Numbered from the stretch's first letter, positions 42,751-55,450 are shown. The stretch is DNA of 64,000 nucleotides from Phocoena phocoena (GCF_963924675.1 NC_089220.1:50354639-50418638), one strand, 5' to 3'. The notes: a model not told the origin generated them from the letters alone. Translations and numbers: made by a program.

Positions 42751-43471
42751 TTTATCCGTTCCTCAGACGAGCAGCAGGTCTGAGGCATTTGCTTGCCGAC
42801 CATGCTGTTGACTTGGCACCGTCAGCTGGTCAAGGAACCTCTTGTTTTCCTGACTTTGGCTTCTCCCTCTCTCTTTCTTGCCCTGCATCCTGCATCACTC
42901 TACCATTAATAAATGAAAAAAGTAATGAAGAGAAGGGAGCTAGTAATTGATTTTTTAAACAAATGTCAAAAAAATCCTTTGCGTATTTCTGACATTTCAA
43001 AAAAAAAAATGTTGGTGGTTCTCTATTTGCATAGAGTTTTATGTGGTTCAGAAAGCCCATCTGTAATTCATTTGAGTTTAAGTCCCATTTGTCACTGCTG
43101 TCAGGATGGTAAAATATATTTGAAACCTTTTTGCTTTAAGGAAAATAGAAGGCTTCACTGCACTTGACATTGAGCTGAAAACTTTGCCACTCTCAGGGAA
43201 ATGTCAGTTCTGAGAAAGACTTGTGCAAAATGAGGGTTGGACAAAATAATTATCCTTGCAAAAGGGTTTTGCTTTTTTTGCTTGAATAGGATCCATTTCC
43301 CCCAAAGCCCATAGGTTCCTAAAACAACAAGAAGCCGTGAGAGGGTTAGGGTTGGCGTCACCATCGCAAGTAGCCTTCACTTCACTTACCCCCTTAATGG
43401 GAGGTCAGTAGCATGAATAATCCCAAATGGCAGAGGACCCAGGCAACTTCCATTTAGCTCTGGGGTGTGTT
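42751..43471. other. unique DNA, no gene recognised
   Basis: Frames of 70-84 codons overlap on both strands. No domain is recognised. Confidence 0.45.
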
Positions 43472-43486
43472 TTGTAGTTACTTCTA

Positions 43487-43686
43487 TTTTTTTTGCGGTA
43501 CGCAGACCTCTCACTGTTGCAGCCTCTCCTGTTGCGGAGCACAGGCTCCGGACGTGCAGGCTCAGCGGCCATGGCTCACGGGCCCAGCTGCTCCGCAGCA
43601 TGTGGGATCTTCCTGGACTGGGGCACGAACCTGTGTCCCCTGCATCGGCAGGCGGACTCCCAACCACTGTGCCACCAGGGAAGCCC
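43487..43686 (-). mobile_element. CHR SINE, compact form
   Basis: Complete reverse-oriented element with a short T tail. The target duplication TTGTAGTTACTTCTA is perfect over 15 bp (43472-43486, 43687-43701). Confidence 0.97.
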
Positions 43687-43701
43687 TTGTAGTTACTTCT
43701 A

Positions 43702-44550
43702 GAACAAAAATTTTATGTAATCAGGTAAAAATGGTAAATCACTATCAAAAATACATCGGTATAGAAAAATACAATTTGAAGAAACTTAAAAAAAAAGGGA
43801 ATTCTAAATCCCTCTTTTCACCTATGAGAAAATGTGTCTGATAGTCTTGTGCTCTCTGAAGTTGGAGCCCGTTGAAGAGCTATGTTGGGAGGAGCAGGAA
43901 ATGTGGCCACTTTAACCTAAGGTCTCCTCAGCACCAGACCCTCCTTGGCTGCCTTCTTCTATTCTGAGGAATGACTGTCACAGAAGTAACCTCATCTGAA
44001 AAGGTGCATCCCATTACATTCTTGCTTTTTCTGGAGCAGAGGAATGGTTGCAAAGGTCATTTTTCAGCCTTTCTGGTTGATCAACTATGGAAAGATCCTG
44101 TTAGGGCCATCCATGGGTTTAGTTACTCAGATCAGAAGACAGTTAAAAAATGGCCAGTGACTTAATGAGATCCAATCCTGAGGGAGATAACTTTACAGAG
44201 AAGAAACAATTGGGTGGCAGTATTTCCTACAGGACCTGCAGGGGTGGCCCCTGGGCTATCCAGGCTCAAATGCCAAGTAGCCAGGGCTTCAGGCAAAGTG
44301 CTTTCAATTCACAGATAATCTGGCTGTGCCCTAAAACTGAAGGGTGTTCTCAGACAAGGTTCATGTTAGTATATTATTGCTTCTCTACTGTTCCATGTTA
44401 TTTTCTTTTCTCACTTTCTCCCATCCGCCCACTCTTTTTCACATGTGGTAGAAAGAGTCAGGAAGAAAGAAAATCAAGAAAAGAAGCGTGGAGGGAATGG
44501 GGGATTGGAAGGGTAAGGGAATGGCAGTGACCATATAGACATTTGAGTCA
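43702..44550. other. unique DNA, no gene recognised
   Basis: The longest frame is 126 codons (44150-44530) and has no recognisable domain or repeat. It is probably chance. Confidence 0.45.
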
Positions 44551-44600
44551 AAAAGAAAGAAAGGAGGAAAAGAAAAAAAAAAAGAAAAGAAAGAAGACAT
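44551..44600. repeat. purine-rich simple repeat
   Basis: (GAAA)n/(A)n-type run of ~50 bp with no pyrimidine over long stretches. Confidence 0.9.
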
Positions 44601-44847
44601 AACCACTATCATTTTAAGAGGCAGAAGTGATATTGGAAGCCTGTATAATAGGCTTGTGTCCTATCCTGAGAGAGATCTACAGGAGCCGTCTCACAGGGGA
44701 TGACTGAGGGCTGTGGAATCTTTAGGGAAATCTTAAGAAATAGGCAATTTGTATAGATCATTTTGTTTCTCCGAGTAATGAGTTTTTACATGGAGAAGAG
44801 TTGACTTTTTTCTAAGAGTGAGAGTACTAAAAGGGAATAAGGGAATA

Positions 44848-44850
<3 letters not shown>

Positions 44851-44890
<40 letters not shown>
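44851..44890. repeat. (GT)20 microsatellite
   Basis: Forty bases of perfect GT, a likely length-polymorphic marker. Confidence 0.98.
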
Positions 44891-44892
<2 letters not shown>

Positions 44893-44985
44893 TTTCCTGT
44901 TTCCATCTAGAAATCTTCCCTTTCTTCCTCCCATCCTTTTTCCTTCCTTCCTTCCCTCCCTCCCTTCTTTTCTTTCTTTCTTTGC
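44891..44985. repeat. polypyrimidine tract
   Basis: C/T-rich with (TTCC)n, (TCCC)n and (TTTC)n sub-blocks, directly after the GT run. The 102-codon minus frame across both is simple-sequence translation. Confidence 0.93.
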
Positions 44986-47229
44986 CAGAGAGCAGACTGC
45001 CTCAGATCTCTCTGTAGGCCATGTGAGACTTTTTAATGGATACATATAAAGTACATGTTCCTTATTTAGAAGAGATACATAAAAAGGAATTGGCACTCTT
45101 CTTGTGATGAGAATCCAGGCATAAGCCTTGAGCACACGGCAAGCAGATGTGGAGAAAAATTCTTAGGCGCCCAAGTGTGAGAAGAAAGCAAAGTTTAGGT
45201 CGAAGGTTTGAGTTGAGCCTAGTCATGCATTGAGTACCCCTCGGAGTCTAGTTATTTTTGCTTGTCAACTCATGTTCCCCTGGGGCTCTCCTCTCTGGTA
45301 ATGTGACAGGGGGAGGAGGCCAGGTCTAAATCCAGGTCAGTCACGGAGTGTGGGAGGGGATGGGAAGGAGAGCCCCAGGCACTGCAGGGTCACTGTGGCC
45401 ACTTCCATTTGCTGTCGTGTGCCCGGGAGCTCCTCTGGTCTTCAAACCCTTAGGAAGAAATGATGTTGGAAGAAGCGGTCTCCTTAGTTTGTGATTCACC
45501 AGCTTTGGTGTTTGGGGTGGGGGTGAGGGGATGGGGCTGAAGGCTGCAGGCAGCTTGTTACTTGTTTTCATCACACATGGAGAAACTATCCATTTGTTTT
45601 TAGAAACTGCTGTAAAGCATTGCCAAGCCTGCGTCATGATCTCTGTTGAAAAGTGTGCTCTTTTGTAGTGCCAGCTTTAGGCTGAGTAGAACTTGCTACA
45701 AAATCAAGAGCCTAGAAGAAGCTAAGGAACTGTGTCAGCTACACCTGTGTTTGGTTGAAGGCAAGAAGAAACCTGACTTGCAATAGGTTGAACAAATGGG
45801 TGTTTATTTTTCTCAGATAGGAAATTTGGAAGTTGATGGCTGCCGCTCTTGTTTCATAGGCTCAGTGATGTCAAGCTGGCATGTCTCAGAGTCTCTTAGC
45901 CTTTCCTTTGTTCTTTTTACCTCTTGCCCCAACTCAAGAAATCAGATTGGAAATCAAGGCAGAAAGGCGAGAAAAGGGAGGTAATGCCAGCAACAACTAT
46001 TTTCTTTATCAGGGGAGCAAAAACTTTTCCAGAAACTCCAATCAGACTTCTATTTGTATCTGATTGACTGGAGTCATGTTACATGGCTATCCTTGGAAAG
46101 GCTTGGAAAGAAAGTAGGGGTAGATGTCAAAGTATAGTTTTCAAAGAAATTAAAATGTGACTATCATACAGATAAAGAATATGTGTCAAACATTTATTTA
46201 ATTTATTAATAAGGCAAGCAGCAGGATAGGTAAAGGAGGTTCAAAGAAGAATTTGAAGAATAATATGCTGAAGTAAGTTTACTAGGTTAGAAACAAAACT
46301 GGCTAATAACAAATAAACCATAACCTTTGGTATTCTACTACACAAAATGATATAACATGTAAAAAACATATAACATGACGTTAACATGTAACATCACAGA
46401 TTTCGGGCTTTGTTCCCCAACCACAAAGATTTTACTGAAAGGGTTTTCCAGTGAAAGAAAAAAGAATTATATTCATCTAATGTCTACTGGACTTTTTACA
46501 TTGTTAAAATTCAGTCAGAATTAGAACGGTCTCCTCAAATCTAGAGGGAATAAAAGAAATTGATTTATGATTTTTAACAAGTATGATTGAGTAAGGAATC
46601 ATGCCTATATAATTTCAGAGTCATGAAAAGATATTAATCATAATCAAATTTCCTCTAAGAAAACACTTGAAACAGAGATCAGGCTAATTGATTACACAAC
46701 TATAGGATGCTCACCCTGACAGTGGCAGGAATACGATGGTTTAGACTCAGTGTCTAAATATTTAATACCAGGTGGGAAGCAGGGAATTGGAACAAAGGCT
46801 GTAATGAGAAATAATAGAAATCAGCTAGAAGGGCAATGGACATGTCCCTATTGATTATGTAGTATGTAAAGAGAAAAAGTGATTAACAGATACAAGAGAA
46901 TGAGAAGCAGGAGTGACTTTTTGGGTTTTTTTTTGTTTTTTTTTTAAGCAGCCAACAGAAACCACACACTTGTAAAGGTCATGTCCAGCCATTTAGAGAT
47001 AAAATATCTATCTTCAAAAAAAGTAATATTGCTTTAAAATAGTAATGCAGAAACCTTATATTCTGCCAGATTTCTGAATTCTTGTGTTCCTTTTAGTTGT
47101 AAAACAGTATAGTTTTCAGCCAGCCAAACTTTTCAGCCTAAAACCAGTGGACCAGATAGTTTTTCGTGGATCTAGTTTGGAATTGCTTAAAAGGAAGAGT
47201 GGTTTTGGTTTTCTGGGTTCTTATGTTTT
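44986..47229. other. long repeat-poor unique stretch
   Basis: About 2.2 kb with no recognised interspersed repeat. Near 46350-46400 AACATGT/ACATATAACATG-like words recur. Frames are at most 98 codons and none has a domain. It becomes AT-rich after ~46100. Confidence 0.5.
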
Positions 47230-47245
47230 AAGTCTCTTTCTTCTT

Positions 47246-47463
47246 TTTTTAAATTTTTTTTTCTTTTTTTTGCGATACGCGGGCCTCTCACCGTTGTGGC
47301 CTCTCCCGTTGCAGAGCACAGGCTCCGGACGCACATGCCCAGCGGCCATGGCTCACGTGCTCAGCCGCTCCGCGGCACGTGGGAACCTCCCAGACCGGGG
47401 CGCAAACCCGTGTCCCCTACATCGGCAGGCGGACTCCCAACCACTGCGCCACCAGCGAAGCCC
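47246..47463 (-). mobile_element. CHR SINE, compact form
   Basis: Reverse-oriented complete element with a T-rich tail. The target duplication is AAGTCTCTTTCTTCTT (47230-47245) versus AAGGCTCTTTCTTCTT (47464-47479). The 169-codon frame starting at 47084 is read-through into this SINE. Confidence 0.95.
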
Positions 47464-47479
47464 AAGGCTCTTTCTTCTT

Positions 47480-48630
47480 ATGTGGGCATTAAATGTCCAC
47501 AGTCTGGAGAAAAATACAAAAGAGAGTGTTTTTCAGTTGGTGAGATGTTGTCTGGAAGGGTCTGTAATGGGTGTTGGGGTAACTGAGAATTAACGCTAAT
47601 TTACCTGAAGCTGCCTTAAGTACTTTTGTTTTATGTCATAGCCTTCCTGTGCTACCCATGTGGTTGTCATTTCCTTCTTTGATCTTTGTCCCACGACATT
47701 ACACACAGCAGTATAAACTGCGGGAAGGACAGGGGAGACACCACCCTGGCAGAACCAACTGTTCCTGTTACACAAGCCATCCATTTCTGCTGTTCAATGA
47801 ACACCACATTCATCTCTGGTAGTGACCTCTCTTGCACTCCATTACTGGCTAGTGTGCTTAAAAACTCTGGTACCTTGGATGGATGTTTCTGGAGAGATTT
47901 GCTTCTTAAACTATCTCCCAGGGAGGAACTTTTGTTCATGCCCACTGTCCTTTTCACTTTCTCATTTACTTTTCCTCTGTCCCTTTTCTCTCTGGAGAAC
48001 TTGGAGCACATTTTTCTCCTAAGGGCTTAATTATACTGTCTGCAACTACTACTCTGCAACTACTCCGTAGGTGGCTGTTGATTGTAGGACACCCCATTTG
48101 TCTTGAGAGGCTCTCTTTTCAGTGGGCACAGAGGCTGCCATTATTTGCTCCATTACAGCTCAGGACACTGCAATGCAGGCAAAGGACACTTGCCTGAAGT
48201 CGTGTGGAAAGTTGAAGCCTGAGACCCACCCAGAACTCAAGTCTTTTGACTTGGTCGACTGCTCTCGTGCTTTTGTTGCTCCTGCAACACACACACATAC
48301 ACCCCCCCCCCCCACATGTTGGGCAATGCTACTCTTCTCCTGACCTCCATGCCTATTCATAAAAAGACACTCCAAAGACAAATAAGGTGCTCATTGTGGA
48401 TGCGTGGACGGCTTCCTCTTATGTTAGGAATGAATCACCGAGAAAGCCCAGCAATCATGTACATAAGGCATGCTAGTGAGGTACTTAGCACACAGTAGAT
48501 GGTATTGTGGCTTATCATTTAGTATTTAAAAATGTAGATTTGTCTGTGATTACTTCCTGTATACATGTCACACATGGAGACCACTACAAGTACATGTTGC
48601 TTCTCCTAGGTGATGGATTTAAAGATTTAT
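47480..48630. other. unique DNA, no gene recognised
   Basis: Two 114-codon frames (47667-48011 minus, 47686-48030 plus) lie opposite each other, so at most one could be real, and neither shows a domain. A (CA)n/poly(C) patch lies at 48286-48313. Confidence 0.45.
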
Positions 48631-48705
48631 GAATCTTAGCATTGGAAGCAATTTTATTTTATTTAATGTATATATGTATTTACTTGTGTGTGTGTGTGAT
48701 TCAAT

Positions 48706-48910
48706 TTCATTTTATTTGTTTCTTTTTTAATGGTAGTATAGTTGATTTACAATGTTGTGTTAGTTTCAGGTGTACAGCACAGTAATTCAGTTATCTATAT
48801 CTATATCTGTATCCATATCTATATCTATTTGCTTTCAGATTCTTTTCCCTTTAGGTTATAAACTATTGAGTATCGTTCCCTGTGCTACTAGGTAGGTCCT
48901 TGTTGGTGGA
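48706..48910 (-). mobile_element. L1 3' fragment
   Basis: TTAATGGTAGTATAGTTGAT, GTTTCAGGTGTACAGCACAG and TTCCCTGTGCTACTAGGTAG are an antisense L1 3' end of the older type. It includes an internal (ATCT)n stretch at ~48798-48832. Confidence 0.85.
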
Positions 48911-48997
48911 AAGGATTTTAGATGTGAACTGCTTAGTGTGGAATATACTGAAAGCATCATCTCCCTCAAATCAGGCACTGCACTTCAGTTGCTATAT

Positions 48998-51639
48998 ATT
49001 TTTTTTTTTTTAAACATCTTTATTGGGGTATAATTGCTTTACAATGGTGTGTTAGTTTCTGCTTTATAACAAAGTGAATCAGCTATACATATACATATGC
49101 TCCCATGTGTCTTCCCTCTTGCGTCTCCCTCCCTCCCACTCTCCCCATCCCACCCCTCCAGGCTGTCCCAAAGCCCCGAGCTAAAATCCCTGTGCCTTGC
49201 GGCTGCTTCCCCCTAGCTATCTACCTTACTACGTTTGTTAGTGTGTATATGTCCATGACTCTCTCTCGCCCTGTCAAAACTCACCCTTCCCCCTCCCCAT
49301 ATCCTCAAGTCCGTTCTCCAGTAGGTCTGCGCCTCTATTCCTGTCTTATCCCTAGGTTCTTCATGACATTTTTTCCCCTTAAATTCCATATATATGTGTT
49401 AGCATACGGTATTTGTCTTTTTCTTTCTGACTTACTTCACTCTGTATGACAGACTCTAGGTCTATCCATCTCATTACAAATAACTCAATTTCATTTCTTT
49501 TTAAGGCTGAGTAATATTCCATTGTGTATATGTGCCACATCTTCTTTATCCATTCGTCCGATGATGGGTGCTTAGGTTCTTTCCATCTCCGGGCTATTGT
49601 AAATAGAGCTGCAATGAACATTTTGGTACATGACTCTTTTTGAATTTTGGTTTTCTCAGGGTATATGCCCAGTAGTGGGATTGCTGGGTCATATGGTAGT
49701 TCTATTTGTAGTTTTTTAAGGCACCTCCATACTGTTCTCCATAGTGGCTGAACCAATTCACATTCCCACCAGCAGTGCAAGAGTGTCCCCTTTTCTCCAC
49801 ACCCTCTCCAGCATTTATTGTTTCTAGATTTTTTGATGATGGCCATTCTGACTGGTGTGAGATGATATCTCATTGTAGTTTTGATTTGCATTTCTCTAAT
49901 GATTAATGATGTTGAGCATTCTTTCATGTGTTTGTTGGCATTCTTTATATCTTCCTTGGAGAAATGTCTGTTTAGGTCTTCTGCCCATTTTTGGATGGGG
50001 TTGTTTGTTTTTTTGTTATTGAGCTGCATGAGCTGCTTGTAAATTTTGGAGATTAATCCTTTGTCAGTTGCTTCATTTGCAAATGTTTTCTCCCATTCTG
50101 AGGGTTGTCTTTTGGTCTTGGTTATGGTTTCCTTTGCTGTGCAAAAGCTTTGAAGTTTCATTAGGTCCCATTTGTTTATTTTTGTTTTTATTTCCATTAC
50201 TCTAGGAGGTGGGTCAGAAAGGATCTTGCTGTGATTTATGTCATAGAGTGTTCTTCCTATGTTTTCCTCTAAGAGTTTGATAGTTTCTGGCCTTACATTT
50301 AGGTCTTTAATCCATTTTGAGCTTATTTTTGTGTATGGTGTTAGGGAGTGATCTAATCTCATACTTTTACATGTACCTGCCCAGTTTTCCCAGCACCATT
50401 TATTGAAGAGGCTGTCCTTTCTCCACTGTACATTCCTGCCTCCTTTATCAAAGATAAGGTGTCCATATGTGCGTGGGTTTATCTCTGGGCTTTCTATCCT
50501 GTTCCACTGATCTATCTTTCTGTTTTTGTGCCAGTACCATACTGTCTTGATTACTGTTGCTTTGTAGTATAGTCTGAAGTCAGGGAGCCTGATTCCTCCA
50601 GCTCCTTTTTTCGTTCTCAAGATTGCTTTGGCTATTCGGGGTCTTTTGTGTTTCCATACAAATTGCGAAATTTTTTGTTCTAGTTCTATGAAAAATGCCA
50701 GGGGTAGTTTGATAGGGATTGCATTGAATCTGTAGATTGCTTTGGGTAGTATAGTCATTTTCACAATGTTGATTCTTCCCATCCAAGAACATGGTATATC
50801 TCTCCATCTATTTGTATCATCTTTAATTTCTTTCATCAGTGTCTTATAATTTTCTGCATACAGGTCTTTCGTATCCTTAGGTAGGTTTATTCCTAGATAT
50901 TTTATTCTTTTTGTTGCAATGGTAAATGGGAGTGTTTTCTTGATTTCACTTTCAGATTTTTCATCATTAGTATATAGGAATGCCAGAGATTTCTGTGCAT
51001 TAATTTTGTATCCTGCTACTTTACCAAATTCATTGATTAGCTCTAGTAGTTTTCTGGTAGCATCTTTAGGATTCTCTATGTATAGTATCATGTCATCTGC
51101 AAACAGTGACAGCTTTACTTCTTCTTTTCCGATTTGGATTCCTTTTATTTCCTTTTCTTCTCTGATTGCTGTGGCTAAAACTTCCAAAACTATGTTGAAT
51201 AAGAGTGGTGAGAGTGGGCAACCTTGTCTTGTTCCTGATCTTAGTGGAAATGCTTTCAGTTTTTCACCATTGAGGATGATGTTTGCTGTGGGCTTGTCAT
51301 ATATGGCCTTTATTATGTTGAGGAAAGTTCCTTCTATGCCTACTTTCTGGAGGATTTTTATCATAAATGGGTGTTGAATTTTGTCGAAAGCTTTCTCTGC
51401 ATCTATTGAGATGATCATATGGTTTTTCTCCTTCAATTTGTTAATATGGTTTATCACATTGATAGATTTGTGTATATTGACGAATCCTTGCATTCCTGGA
51501 ATAAACCCCACTTGATCATGGTGTATGATCCTTTTAATGTGCTGTTGGATTCTGTTTGCTAGTATTTTGTTGAGGGTTTTTGCATCTATGTTCATCAGTG
51601 ATATTGGCCTGTAGTTTTCTTTCTTTGTGACATCCTTGT
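48998..51639 (-). mobile_element. L1-A: young 5'-truncated L1
   Basis: 2.64 kb of antisense L1: poly(T), AAACATCTTTATTGGGGTAT, 3'UTR, then the C-terminal ORF2 region. Truncation falls inside RT-upstream sequence (TTCTTTCTTTGTGACATCC). The 11-bp target duplication AGTTGCTATAT is perfect (48987-48997, 51640-51650). The same region is found, broken, in L1-B and L1-C, so these are siblings. A compact SINE later landed just 5' of it. Confidence 0.97.
49379..51595 (-). pseudogene. L1-A ORF2p C-terminal fragment, 738 codons open
   Basis: LINE-1 ORF2p supplies the endonuclease and reverse transcriptase for target-primed retrotransposition. This frame starts at an internal methionine ([20 protein letters not shown]) and keeps the RT palm blocks in order: [13 protein letters not shown] near residue 63, [14 protein letters not shown] near 120, the catalytic LFADDMILY near 165, and [14 protein letters not shown] near 230. 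It ends with the Cys-rich [18 protein letters not shown] and the natural C terminus. The endonuclease, ORF1 and promoter are absent through 5' truncation, so it is dead as an element, yet no stop or frameshift has arisen in 2.2 kb. That fits a recent insertion. Confidence 0.93.
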
Positions 51640-51670
51640 AGTTGCTATATTTTAAGTTGTAGCCTCTTTT

Positions 51671-51873
51671 TTTTTTTTTTTGTGGTACGCGGGCCTCTCA
51701 CTGTTGTGGCCTCTCCTGTTGTGGAGCACAGGCTCCAGACACGCAGGCTCAGCGGCCATGGCTCACGCGCCCAGCCGCTCCACGGCATGTGAGATCCTCT
51801 TGGACCGGGACACGAAACTTGTCCCCTGCATCGGCAGGTGGACTCTCAACCACTGCGCCACCAGGGAAGCCCC
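51671..51873 (-). mobile_element. CHR SINE, compact form
   Basis: Reverse-oriented complete element ~20 bp beyond the 5' junction of L1-A. The target duplication AGTTGTAGCCTCTTTT is perfect over 16 bp (51655-51670, 51874-51889). It has small changes, such as CACGCGCCCAG. Confidence 0.97.
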
Positions 51874-52084
51874 AGTTGTAGCCTCTTTTGATTATAAAGT
51901 GAATCACTCTGAACTTACCTTCCACTAAGACCCCCTAGGTCGTTTTCTCACAGACTCCGTTAAGGCCCGTTTTCCTGTATCTTGCATTTTTGCAGTTGAA
52001 TTTCTAAACTCAAGAGCTGGGTTTACATATCCCTATTACGTTCCATTTTTCTGAATCATCAAGCTAATTCTGAGTTTCTGTTCT

Positions 52085-52335
52085 GTCATCTATCAAAAAT
52101 CTTGGGGTCATTCTTGGCTTTGTAATTCTTTTCATCCTTCATGTCCATTCCACATGCAAAGTTGGTCAACTCAGCCTTTAAAATATATTGGATGCAGTTA
52201 TTTCTCATGCATTTCCATTATTAGTCTAGTCTAAGCCTCTGCCATCTCTCGCCTGCACTAATGTATTAGCCCCACTGTCCTCTCTGCTTCCACCCTTATT
52301 CTCCCACAGTCTATCCTGCTCCATTGTTAAAGTTT
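52085..52335 (+). repeat. L2-type LINE fragment
   Basis: AATCTTGGGGTCATTCTTGG (corresponding to NLGVILD), then CATCTCTCGCCTGCACTAAT and ACTGTCCTCTCTGCTTCCAC, match the block after the RT of L2 elements. L1-B is inserted at or just after its right end. Confidence 0.65.
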
Positions 52336-52527
52336 AATTATCTTCTTTTGAGGATAGGGGAAAGGGCACAGACACACAGAGAACAGCAGCCTCAGACATG
52401 AGTCAGAAGTAAACACAAAGCCCAGTTTATCAGGTCTCAGCAAAAACTCACCAGTCAGCAGAAGCAAAAAGAACTACAATCCTGCAGCCTGTGGAACAAA
52501 AACCACATTCACAGAAAGAGAGACAAG

Positions 52528-53430
52528 ATGAAAAGTCAGAGGGCTATGTACCAGATGATGAAACAAGATAAAACCCCAGAAAAACAACTAAATGAAGTGG
52601 AGATAGGCAACCTTCCAGAAAAAGAATTCAGAATAATGATAGTGAAGATGATCCAGAACCTTGGAAAAACAATGGAGGCAAAGATCGAGAGATGCAAGAA
52701 ATGTTTAACAAAGACTTAGAAGAATTAAAGAACAAACAAACAGAGATGAACAATACAATAACTGAAATGAAAACTACACTAGAAGGAATCAATAGCAGAA
52801 TAACTGAGGCAGAAGAACGGATAAGTGACCTGGAAGAGAGAATGGTGGAATTCACTGCTGCAGAACAGAATAAAGAAAAAGGAATGAAAAGAAATGAAGA
52901 CAGCCTAAGAGACCTCTGGGAAAACATTAAATGCAACAACATTCGCATAATAAGGGTTGCAGAAGGAGAAGAGAGAGAGAAAGGACCCAAAAAAATATTT
53001 GAAGAGATTATAGTCGAAAACTTCCCTAACATGGGAAAGGAAATAGCCACCCAAGTCCAGGAAGCACAGCGAGTCCCATACAGGATAAACCCAAGGAGAA
53101 ACACACCGAGACATGTAGTAATCAAATTGGCAAAGTAAAGACAAAGAAAAATTATTGAAAGCAGCAAGGGAAAAACGACAAATAAAATACAAGGGAACTC
53201 CCATAAGGTTAACAGCTGATTTCTCAGCAGAAACTCTACAAGCCAGAAGGGAGTGCCATGATATACTTAAAGTGACAAAAGGGAAGAACCTACAACTAAG
53301 ATTACTCTACCTGGCAAGGATCTCATTCAGATTCCATGGAGAAAACAAAAGCTTTACAGACAAGCAAAAGCTAAGAGAATTCAGCACCACCAAACCAGCT
53401 CTACAACAAATGCTAAAGGAACTTCTCTAA
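52528..53430 (+). pseudogene. L1-B ORF1 (RNA-binding protein), frameshifted
   Basis: ORF1p is the trimeric RNA-binding chaperone of L1. The frame begins MKSQRAMYQMMKQDK and shifts near 52690 (a base lost in AAGATCGAGAGATGC). It continues as a coiled-coil-type stretch (ELKNKQTEMNNTITEMK) and an RRM-type region (NNIRIIRVAEGEE), then stops at 53136-53138 after IKLAK. A third frame resumes with the C-terminal domain, from KAAREKRQIKYKGTPIRLTA to LQQMLKELL. At least two lesions make it a pseudogene. Its whole length fits an ORF1p of ~300 residues. Confidence 0.9.
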
Positions 53431-54302
53431 GTGTGAAACACAAGAGAAGAAAAGGACCTACAAAGACAAACCCAAAACAATTAAGAAAATGGTCATAGGA
53501 ACATACATAGTGATAATTACCTTAAACATGAGTGAATTAAATGCTCCAACCAAACGACACAGTCTTGCTGAATAGATACAAAAACAAGACCCATATAGAT
53601 GCTGTCTACAAGAGACCCACTTCAGACCTAGGGACACATACAGACTGAAAGTGAGGGGATGGAAAAAGATATTCCATGCAAATGGAAATCGAAAGCTGGA
53701 GTAGCAATACTCATATCAGGTAAAATAGACTTTAAAATAAAGAATGTTACAAGAGACAAGGAAGGAAACTACATAATGATCAAGGGATCAATCCAAGAAG
53801 AAGATATAACAATTATAAATATATGTGCACACAACATAGGAGCCCCTAAATACATAAGGCAAATGCTAACAGCTGTAAAAGAGGAAATCAACAGTAACAC
53901 AATAATAGTGGGGGACTTTAACACCTCACTTACACCAATGGACAGATCATCCAAAATGAAAATAAATAAGGAAATAGAAGCTTTAAATGACACAATAGAC
54001 CAGATAGATTTAATTGATATTTATAGGACATTCAATCCCAAACCAGCATATTACACTTTCTTCTCAAGTGCGCACGGAACATTCTTCCAGCATAGATACA
54101 CCTTGGGTCACAAACCAAGCCTCAGTAAATTTAAGAAAATTGAAATCATATCAAGCATCTTTTCTGACCACAATGCTGTGAGATTAGAAATGAATTACAG
54201 GGGAAAAAATGAAAAAAACACAAACACATGGAGGCTAAACATTAAGTTACTAAATAACCAAGAGATCACTGAAGAAATCAAAGAGGAAATCAAAAAATGC
54301 CT

Positions 54303-54650
54303 GAGGATTTCCCTAGTGGCACAGTGGTTAAGAATCCGCTTGCCAAGCAGGGGACATGGGTTCGAGCCCTGGTCTGGGAAGATCCCACATGCTGTGGAGC
54401 AACTAAGCTTGTGCACCACAACTACAGAGCCTGCGCTCTGGAGCCTACGAGCCACAACTACTGAGCCCACATACCACAACAACTGAAGCCCACACACCTA
54501 GAGCCCGTGCTCCGCAACAAGAGAAGCCACTGCAATGAGAAGCCAGCACACCGCAACAAAGAGTAGACCCCACTCGCTGCAACTAGAGAAAGTCCACGCA
54601 CAGCAATGAAGACCCAATGCAGACAAAAATAAATAAATAAAATAAGTAAA
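54303..54650 (+). mobile_element. CHR SINE, long form, inside L1-B
   Basis: GATTTCCCTAGTGGCACAGT, the B box GGTTCGAGCCC, then the long-form 3' half and AAAATAAATAAATAAAATAA. The L1 sequence AAAAAATGCCTGAG before it and AAAAAATACCTAGAG after it are the target duplication, now two changes apart. It disrupts the ORF2 endonuclease-RT linker. Confidence 0.95.
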
Positions 54651-55240
54651 TTTATTAAAAAATACCTAGAGACAAATGACAATGAAAACACAACAATCCA
54701 AAACCTATGGGATGTAGCAAAAGCAGTTCTAAGAGGGAAGTTCATAGCTGTACAAGCCTACCTCAAGAAACAAGAAAAATCTCAAGTAAATAATCTAAAC
54801 TTACACCTAAAGGAACTACAGAAAGAAGAACAAACAAAACCCAAAGTTAGCAGACGGAAACAAATCATAAAGATCAGAGCAGAAATACATGAAATAGAAA
54901 GAAAATAGCAAAGATCAATAAAACTAAAAGCTGGTTCTCTGAGAAGATAAACAAAATTGATAAAGCATTAGCCAGACTCATCAAGAAAAAGAGGGAGAGG
55001 ACTCAAATCAATAAAATTAGAAATGAAAAATGAGAAGTTACAACAGACACTGCAGAAATACAAATCATCCTAAGAGACTACTACAAGCAACCCTATGCCA
55101 ATAAAATGGATAACCTGGAAGAAATAGACAAATTCTTAGAAATGCACAACCTTCCAAGACTGAACCAGGAAGAAATAGAAACTATGAACAGACCAATCAC
55201 AAGTAATGAAATTGAAACTGTGATTAAAAATCTTCCAACA

Positions 55241-55450
55241 AGGGCTTCCCTGGTGGTGCAGTGGTTGAGAGTCCGCCTGCCGATGCAGGGGACACGGGTT
55301 CGTGCCCCGGTCCGGGAGGATCCCACATGCCATGGAATGGCTAGGCCTGTGAGCCATGGCCATTGAGCCTGCGTGTCCGGAGCCTGTGCTCTGCAACGGG
55401 AGAGGCCGTAACAGTGAGAGGCCCACGTACTGTGAAAAACAAACAAACAA
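55241..55450 (+). mobile_element. CHR SINE, compact form, inside L1-B
   Basis: Complete compact element with a (CAAA)n tail. The target duplication AAAATCTTCCAACA is perfect (55227-55240, 55451-55464) and consists of L1 ORF2 sequence, so the insertion postdates the L1. Confidence 0.97.

Noticed and set aside
47084..47593. 169-codon frame as a coding exon
   Set aside because: More than half is compact SINE in antisense. The rest has no recognisable domain.
50919..51377. 152-codon plus-strand frame (also 61165-61623)
   Set aside because: Antisense shadow of the L1 reverse-transcriptase region. The same peptide pattern appears opposite all three L1s.
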